Shown: piece by piece, positions 57,683 to 64,000 of the stretch
How positions within the stretch are numbered: the stretch's first letter is position 1
Layout of the letters: each line of letters opens with the position of its first letter
Source of the DNA: Hordeum vulgare subsp. vulgare
Lineage: Eukaryota > Streptophyta > Magnoliopsida > Poales > Poaceae
DNA length: 64,000 bases
Reading direction: 5' to 3'
NCBI RefSeq assembly: GCF_904849725.1
Contig: NC_058523.1
Span: 338,437,948-338,501,947 of the forward strand
Translations under genes and position numbers: made by a program
Notes under the pieces: generated by a model
Databases searched by the model: none
Told to the model about the DNA's origin: nothing
The model's input: the letters and a program-made list of their open reading frames with translations, nothing else

Positions 57683-58960
57683 GTAAGCTTAGTCCCCCGC
57701 TCCCTCATATGCATTCCTCACTGCCTCTGTCAAGCCAAATCCTAGGTCGATTCGTTTGCAACTAGCTCCGAAGTGCGCGGCGTGCGCCGCGCCCGTGAGA
57801 ACACTCGTTTGAATCCTTTGTTGTTGGTTTGGTTAAAGGTATGAAATGAAGAGTAGAGTGAACAGTCTGTAGAACACCCGTCTGAATCCTTTATTGTTGG
57901 TTTGGTGGTATAAAACAAAGAGGGGAGTGAACAGTCGGTAGTTCTTGTTCGGGAATTGACGGCATGTGTGGTAAAGAATTGGAAAAAGATGAAGATGATA
58001 GAAAAGTAGGTACTAATATTGGGAATCTGTAGCTAGTTTATAGTGTTATATTTTGACACCGAAAGTTTTTTTCATAACCTACCATGAGTACAGGTTGTTA
58101 AATTGAATCTAGTTTGTTTTGTATTGAAATCGATTATTGATTGCAATTTAGGTGCCGTGAAATTTTGGCATACATTAATTATAGTTTATGATGAGAAGAA
58201 AACGATTTTTGATGGAAAAAAATCTGCTAAGTATTTGTTATTTTATATAGAGTAGGCAAGTGAGGTAAATGGAAAAAAGTTGATGAATATAGTAGAGGAA
58301 ACTCACAGCATAGTGATACCATTATTACTGACGAAAGAACTATGACTCACAAATATACAGAGAGTCGAAGGCGTTAGCTTAGAGGTACGCAGTACATACG
58401 TGCATGCACAGAGTTGCCATTATTTTTTTTCATCTGAATAAACAATAGTTCAAAAGGTAGAAACCTAGAAACTCCATGAAGTTGATGATGGCACGTCTGG
58501 CTTCCTGTGGAGAAGATGATGATGTATCTAGCTATTCAAAATGCTCAGTTTGAGTTGCGTCTTGCTTCTTATCAAGATTTTCACGACCCTTCGGAGAAAA
58601 TAGCTGTTTTGTTGTGCAACTGTATCATGGAAAGAAAAGGTCCAAGATTAGTGTGTGGGTTTTTCATCTTATAATCTCTGAAAAAGATACTTATATTCAC
58701 CTTTTATTGCCAGTCGGTGAACTTTCACTGTTTCTCCCTTTTTCTCCTTGTGGAATTTCTTCAGAACAGGAGGTCTGATGACATTCAATTAAGGAAGCAA
58801 GATCAGTTTTGCATTCTCTGAAAACTGCACTGTAAGACTTACATTAACCTCTGCGGTGGTAAGCACACACAAGCGGATCAACAATACAGCTACCAAGTAG
58901 CAAATCTGGAGAAGTTTTAGTGCTTCTGGTCTGTAGACCATATTTCAAGTAACGGTGACA
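57683..58960. other. Intron-like and unassigned sequence
   Basis: Downstream of the donor the sequence looks intronic. A segment of about 70 bases is tandemly duplicated at about 57799-57870 and 57871-57940 (ctgaatcctttgttgttgg phrases). No further exon or gene is recognised. Confidence 0.4.
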
Positions 58961-60018
58961 TTATATGTCTGCAGCAAAACTTAACATCCTAGTAGAATTC
59001 AATGTCCGAAGTATCCCAATATATTGATATCCATACCATTCCAAAATATGCAGAGCACACATAGTTCCATTCCTAATCAACATATGAACATTTATTTTAG
59101 AACATTCTTCCAATCCAACATCTGGAGTTATCTTTTTCATCCCTTCAAAGTCTTGAGCATTTAGATCTGGATTCTGTGGATATGCTGAATATTCGATAAC
59201 TTGTGCTTTCAATCTGCTGCTTTGTCCAGCTTCTTTTGCTTAGGATTCGTCCATGGAAGCAGGTTCTGCCACATTTGCATCCCCTGCGGGCGGTGCAACA
59301 GCACCCAACTCATGTTTTCCTCAAATTTACTAATAATGTAATAAGAACAGATAAGAGAACCTGATGTTTAATGCACAAGCCTCCAGAGAAAAGTTTAACC
59401 AGGAAAAGACCGATGGAATCCCTTCTACTCCTTATTACTCCCTCTATCTCAAAATATAAGACCTTTTTTGGTCTAGATTTATAACAAATAACACCTTATA
59501 TTTTGAGACAGAGGGGGTATTATGCTGTATGTCCTTCGGATATAATCAACAACCTGGTTAGGGAATAGATTTACAGACCTTACAAAATAGGTGGTAATTG
59601 AACATTGGATGAAGTATATAGAGATTAGTGTTTCCTTCTGCAGAACGACAAAGAACATATGAGCTCACAACATAATTATCTCTATTCAAATTATTATAGT
59701 TAGTCTGTTTAGCAAACTAAAAATAATCATCAATAAAACGACATTCTGTTGAAATGAATAATACTACATTTCTCAGTAAAACAAACAAACCTGAAAGCAG
59801 GGCAATCCCTTTGATGTCATTCTCAGAAAGGTATATCCACTTAAAGGATTCCTCAAAAAAATAGCCATCTGAAGACAGGAATACCTAACAGGTAAATGAG
59901 TACATGATTAAAACTGTGGCAATGCTATTTAGTACAAAAGCCAAACATGCAAGGAAATATAGTATACCTCTGATTGTGCTCCTCTTCAGTTAACTCCCTG
60001 ACCTTTTCATTCATTTCA
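58961..60018 (-). pseudogene. Remnant of a spliced minus-strand gene, identity unknown
   Basis: Three exon-like blocks on the minus strand have good borders. 59968-60018 (51 bp, acceptor ccttgcag, donor gtatac) reads NEMNEKVRELTEEEHNQR. 59791-59868 (78 bp, acceptor gtcttcag, donor gtttgt) reads DGYFFEESFKWIYLSENDIK. 58961-59283 (acceptor cgcccgcag) reads EPASMDES, a TAA stop, and then YSAYPQNPDLNAQDFEGMK. The first two join in phase. The protein is hydrophilic. I do not recognise the family. The stop suggests a dead copy, and the MITE and LINE lie in or beside it. Confidence 0.35.
59438..59517. mobile_element. Stowaway MITE, 80 bp
   Basis: Terminal repeats CTCCCTCTATCTCAAAATATAAG and its near-complement at the right, flanked by TA on both sides (59436-59437 and 59518-59519). 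Size and ends match the short Triticeae Stowaway families. It lies in an intron-like gap of the minus-strand remnant. Confidence 0.9.
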
Positions 60019-60598
60019 CTGCAAGGATAATTATTTTCAAATCATGTAACTGTTTTGTACAAGGCAAATTGCATCAATAAGTTTGCAACTTCCAGTAGGT
60101 ACCAACCTTATACGTTCATATAATGATTAGAATTATCAATCAAAACGATTGTAACTCTACAATGAAGTAATGAAATGCTGCTGGAAAACCAACAAAAAAA
60201 TTAAATAATCTCTTCCTATGTTTCTTCCTTGCACACCGCACATGACCAAATCAAAGGGGGAAGAAAGGAACGGCTGTTGTGAGGCTATAATTGTCTTCTA
60301 GTAATATAATGTAATACCAACTAAGCAAATCAGAAGAGCAAAGAAGTAAAGGAAAACGAACGGATTAAAGAGATAGGCAGACAATCGAATAGTCGAGCAC
60401 AACAGATAATAGAATTCTAAGAGAAGCAACATAGTAGAATCATAGGCAGATATTCCATGAATTTTCTTCTAAAAATCCGTGCATAGGCAGATATTCCATG
60501 AATTTTTCTTCTACAAATTCGTGTACACAATGGGACCATAAGCATCGCCAAGGATGTACTAAAAAAAACTTTTTAGTTCAAGTGGTAGGAATGCAGAA
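60019..60598. other. Unassigned flank with a 41-bp tandem duplication and LINE target site
   Basis: 60441-60481 and 60482-60523 are near-identical copies starting CATAGGCAGATATTCCATGA. The LINE target duplication TGGTAGGAATGCAGAA occupies 60583-60598. No gene is recognised. Confidence 0.6.
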
Positions 60599-63500
60599 CG
60601 TGAAAAACCCAGCCACTCTTATGGAGATGAAACCCAAAGGAAACTTGTTGGGGCGTAACCCTCTTAGCGACGCGCCACATCGGAACCCGGGTGTGGTGTC
60701 AAATGGGCAAGGGCCGGGCCGTCACCCCCTTGGTGGCGCGTCGTATCTTGATCTGGATACAGTGATAAGTGAGCAAGGGTCGGGTCGCCGCATCCTTAGT
60801 GGCGCGCTGCACCGACGCCCCGGTGTAGTGAAAAATGAGCAAGGGTCTTCGCATTTGACTCGACGAGTGCGGAGGGTAAGGAAGTTAGCCGAGCCTAGGA
60901 GGATACGCTTAGGTAGCTGGAACGTAGGGTCCCTGACGGGTAAGTTACGAGAGCTAGTTGTTACGGCGGTGAGGAGACGTGTTGATGTCCTATGTGTCCA
61001 AGAGACCAAATGGAAGGGACAAAAGGCGAAGGAGGTGGAGGATACCGGCTTCAAGTTGTGCACGGGGACAACTTCAAACAAGAATGGAGTAGGCATCTTG
61101 GTCAACAAGAGCCTTAGGGATGGAGTTGTGGACGTTAAGAGGCAAGGGGACCGGATGATCCTTGTCAAGCTGGTAGTTGGGGACTTAGTCCTCAATGTTA
61201 TCAGCGCGTATGCCCCACAAGTAGGCCACAATGAGAGCACCAAGAGGGAGTTCTGGGAAGGCCTGGAGGACTTGGTTAGGAGGGTACCTATTGGTGAGAA
61301 GCTCTTCATAGGAGACCTCAATGGCCATGTGGGTACATCTAACACAGGTTTTGAAAGGGTGCATGGGGGCTTTGGCTATGGCATCAGGAACCAAGAAGGA
61401 GAAGATGTCTTGAGCTTCGCTCTAGCCTACGACATGGTTGTAGCTAACACCCTCTTTAGGAAGAGACGTTCAGTAGTGGTCTACACTCTAGCCAGATTGA
61501 TTTTGTCCTCTCTAGAAGAGAAGACAGAAGCGCTTGCATTGATTGTAAAGCGATACCTGGAGAGAGTGTTGTCCCTCAACATAAGCTTGTGGTTGCTGAC
61601 TTCCGCTTTAGGGTTCGTGTCCAACGGGATAAGCGCGCCAAAGTCGCTAGAACGAAGTGGTGGAAGCTCAAGGGGGAGGCATCCCAGGCTTTCAGGGAGA
61701 GGGTCATTAAGGAGGACCCTTGGGAGGAAGGAGGCGATGCAAACTTGATGTGGACGAGTATGGCGACCTTCTTGCGGAAGGTCGCTGTAGAGGAGTTTGG
61801 GGTGACCAAGGGAAGTAGAAGGGAAGCTAAGGACACCTGGTGGTGGAACGATGAGGTCCAGAAGGTTATTAGGGAGAAGAAGGACTGTTTCAGATGCCTA
61901 TATCTGGACAGGAGTGCAGCTAACATGGAGAAGTATAAGGTGGCGAAGAAGGCAGCAAAGCGGGCGGTGAGTGAAGCGAGAGGTCGGGTGTATGAGGACC
62001 TCTACCAACGTTTAAACACTAAGGAAGGCGAAAGGGACATCTATAAGATGGCCAAGATTAGGGAGAGGAAGACGAGGGATGTCGGCGAAGTCAAATGCAT
62101 CAAGGACGGAGATGATCAACTTCTTGTGAAGGATGAGGCGATCAAGCGTAGATGGCGGGAGTACTTTGACAACCTTTACAATGGAGAGGTTGATAGCTCT
62201 ACCATTGAGCTAGACGACTCCTTTGATGATACCAGCATGTGCTTTGTGCGACGTATCCAGGAGTGTGAGGTTAAGGAGGCGTTAAAAAGGATGAAAGTAG
62301 GCAAAGCGATGGGTCCTGATGGTATCCCCATCGAGGTGTGGAGAGGCCTTGGAGACATAGCGATAGTATGGCTAACTAAGCTTTTCAACCTCATTTTTCG
62401 ATCAAACAAGATGCCCGAAGAATGGAGGCGGAGTATTTTAGTACCAATCTTTAAGAACAAGGGGGATGTTCAAAGTTGTACTAATTACCGCGGAATCAAG
62501 CTGATGAGCCATACTATGAAGCTATGGGAGAGACTCATTGAACACCGCTTAAGAAGGTTAACAAGCGTGACCAAAAACCAATTTGGTTTCATGCCTGGGA
62601 GGTCTACCATGGAAGCCATCTTCTTGGTATGACAGCTGATGGAGAGATACAGGGAGCAAAAGAAGGACCTTCATATGGTGTTCATTGATTTGGAGAAGGC
62701 CTATGATAAGATACCTCGGAATGTCATGTGGTGGGCCTTGGAGAAACGCAAAGTCCCAATAAAGTACATTACCATCATCAAGGATATGTATGATAATGTT
62801 GTGACAAGTGTTCGAACAAGTGATGGCGACACCGATGACTTTCCGATTAGAATAGGGCTACACCAAGGGTCAGCTTTGAGCCCTTATCTTTTTGATTTGG
62901 TGATGGATGAGGTCACAAGGGATATACAAGGAGATATCCCATGGTGTATGCTCTTTGCGGATGATGTGGTGCTAGTCGATGATAGCCGAACGGGGGTTAA
63001 TAGAAAGTTAGAGTTATGGAGGCGGACTCTAGAATCGAAAGGTTTTAGGCTTAGTAGAACTAAAACTGAATACATGAGGTGCAGTTTTAGTGCTCCTAGG
63101 CACGAGGATGGAGAGGTTAGCCTTGGTGGGCAGGTGGTACCGGAGAGAGACACGTTTCGATATTTGGGGTCCATGTTGCAGAAGGATGGCGATATCGATG
63201 AAGACGTGGGCCACCGAATCAAGGCTGGGTGGATGAAGTGGCGCCAAGCTTCTGGCGTACTCTGTGACAAGAGAGTGCCACAAAAGCTAAAAGGCAGGTT
63301 TTATAGGACAGTTATCCGACCTGCGATGTTGTATGACACGGAGTGTTGGCCAACCAAGAGACGACATATCCAACAGTTAGGTGTAGCAGAGATGCGCATG
63401 TTGAGATGGATATGTGGTCACACAAGGAAGGATCGGGTACGGAATGACGATATACGAGAGAGACTTGGGGTAGCACCGATTGAAGAGAAGCTGGTCTAGC

Positions 63501-63721
63501 ATCGTCTCAGATGGTTTGGACATATTCAACGGAGGCCATTGGAAGCGCCGGTGCATAGCGGATGGATAAAGCGTGCTGAGAATGTTAAGAGGGGTCGTGG
63601 TAGACCAAACTTGACATGGGAGGAGTCTGTTAAGAGAGACCCGAAGGTTTGGAATATCGACAAAGACTTAGCCATGGACAGGGGTGCGTGGAAGTTAGCT
63701 ATCCACGTTCCAGAGCCATGA
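60599..63721 (+). pseudogene. LINE endonuclease-reverse transcriptase polyprotein, broken
   Basis: The endonuclease part (about 60.89-61.46 kb) has RLGSWNVGSLTGK, VQETKWKG, ISAYAPQ and GDLNGHVG, matching the APE-like family. A deletion near 61465 changes the frame. The reverse transcriptase follows in a second frame to 63721, with [40 protein letters not shown] and the [10 protein letters not shown] catalytic box near 62.96 kb. Stops are TGA 62633-62635 (expected Arg, CGA) and TAG 63497-63499 (expected Gln, CAG). The C-terminus has HRLRWFGH and RGRGRP. The protein would nick target DNA and prime cDNA synthesis there. The N-terminal 90 residues are repeat-like (repeated LSGALHRRPG-type phrases). 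Confidence 0.88.
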
Positions 63722-63806
63722 CTTGGTTTCGAAATCTTATGGGTTTCAACTCTAGCCTATCCCAACTTGTTTGGGCCTGAAAGGCTTGGTTGTTGTTGGT
63801 TGTTGT
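60599..63806 (+). mobile_element. RTE-type LINE (non-LTR retrotransposon)
   Basis: 3.2 kb, flanked by the 16-bp target duplication TGGTAGGAATGCAGAA (60583-60598 and 63807-63822). It carries an AP-type endonuclease followed by reverse transcriptase and ends in short TTGTTGG repeats rather than poly-A, as in the RTE clade. The length is near full for RTE. A perfect 16-bp duplication suggests a fairly recent insertion, although the coding region already has three lesions. Confidence 0.88.
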
Positions 63807-63822
63807 TGGTAGGAATGCAGAA

Positions 63823-64000
63823 TACAGTATTTAATAAGTAAGCACAAGAGAAACAACATGATTGTGGAAACAATGCTCCGCTCCGCTCTCCCTCTCCCTC
63901 TCCCTCCCGCTTCCCTAGCCTGACCCAACCTTCCACCAGCCTCGCCGTCGAATCCACGCCGGTGGCCCTCCTCCCCAGCCCCTCCCTCACCTTCTGTTGT
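63823..64000. other. Right edge, C/T-rich
   Basis: A CT-rich tract (63.87-63.91 kb, ctccctctccctctccc) is followed by GC-rich sequence that could be a gene leader on the + strand. It is too short to call. Confidence 0.3.

Overview
This is plant nuclear DNA. Several repeats have the character of large Triticeae genomes (wheat, Aegilops, barley and relatives): a solo LTR with the BARE-1/Angela/WIS-type terminus, Stowaway and Tourist-like MITEs, CACTA elements with subterminal CAGACGGCAAAG-type repeats, and a Sirevirus-lineage Copia. I recognise no intact host gene. Almost all that can be explained is transposable elements, many nested, plus remnants of host-type genes. Family names are from memory and are flagged where tentative.

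Layout, left half. Bases 1-537 and 23387-24102 are two halves of one older minus-strand LTR. A Ty3/Gypsy element (538-23381, TSD AAGAC, LTRs of 1521 and 1524 bp) split it. A 12.7-kb CACTA transposon (3156-15877, TSD ATT) then inserted in the Gypsy element near its gag/pol junction. The CACTA element carries a broken TNP2-type transposase, a second multi-exon gene, an eight-unit array of about 390 bp per unit, and terminal and subterminal repeats. From 24.1 to 29.1 kb lie unassigned sequence, a broken B3-domain-like gene (25.8-26.5 kb) and a minus-strand Mutator-like fragment with a PB1-like domain (26.7-28.7 kb).

Middle. A PIF/Harbinger-type ORF1 (Myb/SANT and NAM-associated character) runs from 29084 to about 45570. 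It is split by a 15-kb Sirevirus-type Copia element (29182-44159, TSD AAAAG). That element has an unbroken pol, an env-position ORF kept in one frame apart from four TAG codons, repeated polypurine tracts, and a promoter-like segment before the extra ORF. A 488-bp solo LTR (TSD CTACC) sits inside it. A 1.76-kb BARE/Angela-type solo LTR lies in the GGT-rich tail of the Harbinger-type element.

Right half. 48.2-51.8 kb has nothing I can call. A probable 2.8-kb minus-strand solo LTR (51800-54585, TSD CGACA) is followed by a degenerate A/T-rich repeat field, a 530-bp GC-rich Tourist-like element (56454-56983, TSD TTA), a 5'-end pseudogene of the AP-3 complex beta subunit (about 57.27-57.68 kb), remnants of a spliced minus-strand gene (59.0-60.0 kb) with an 80-bp Stowaway MITE, and a 3.2-kb RTE-type LINE (60599-63806, 16-bp TSD).

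Together the window records successive insertion and decay. Many premature stops look like C-to-T changes of CAG, CAA or CGA codons, as expected from methylated, silenced DNA. No RNA gene, CRISPR array or bacterial feature was seen.
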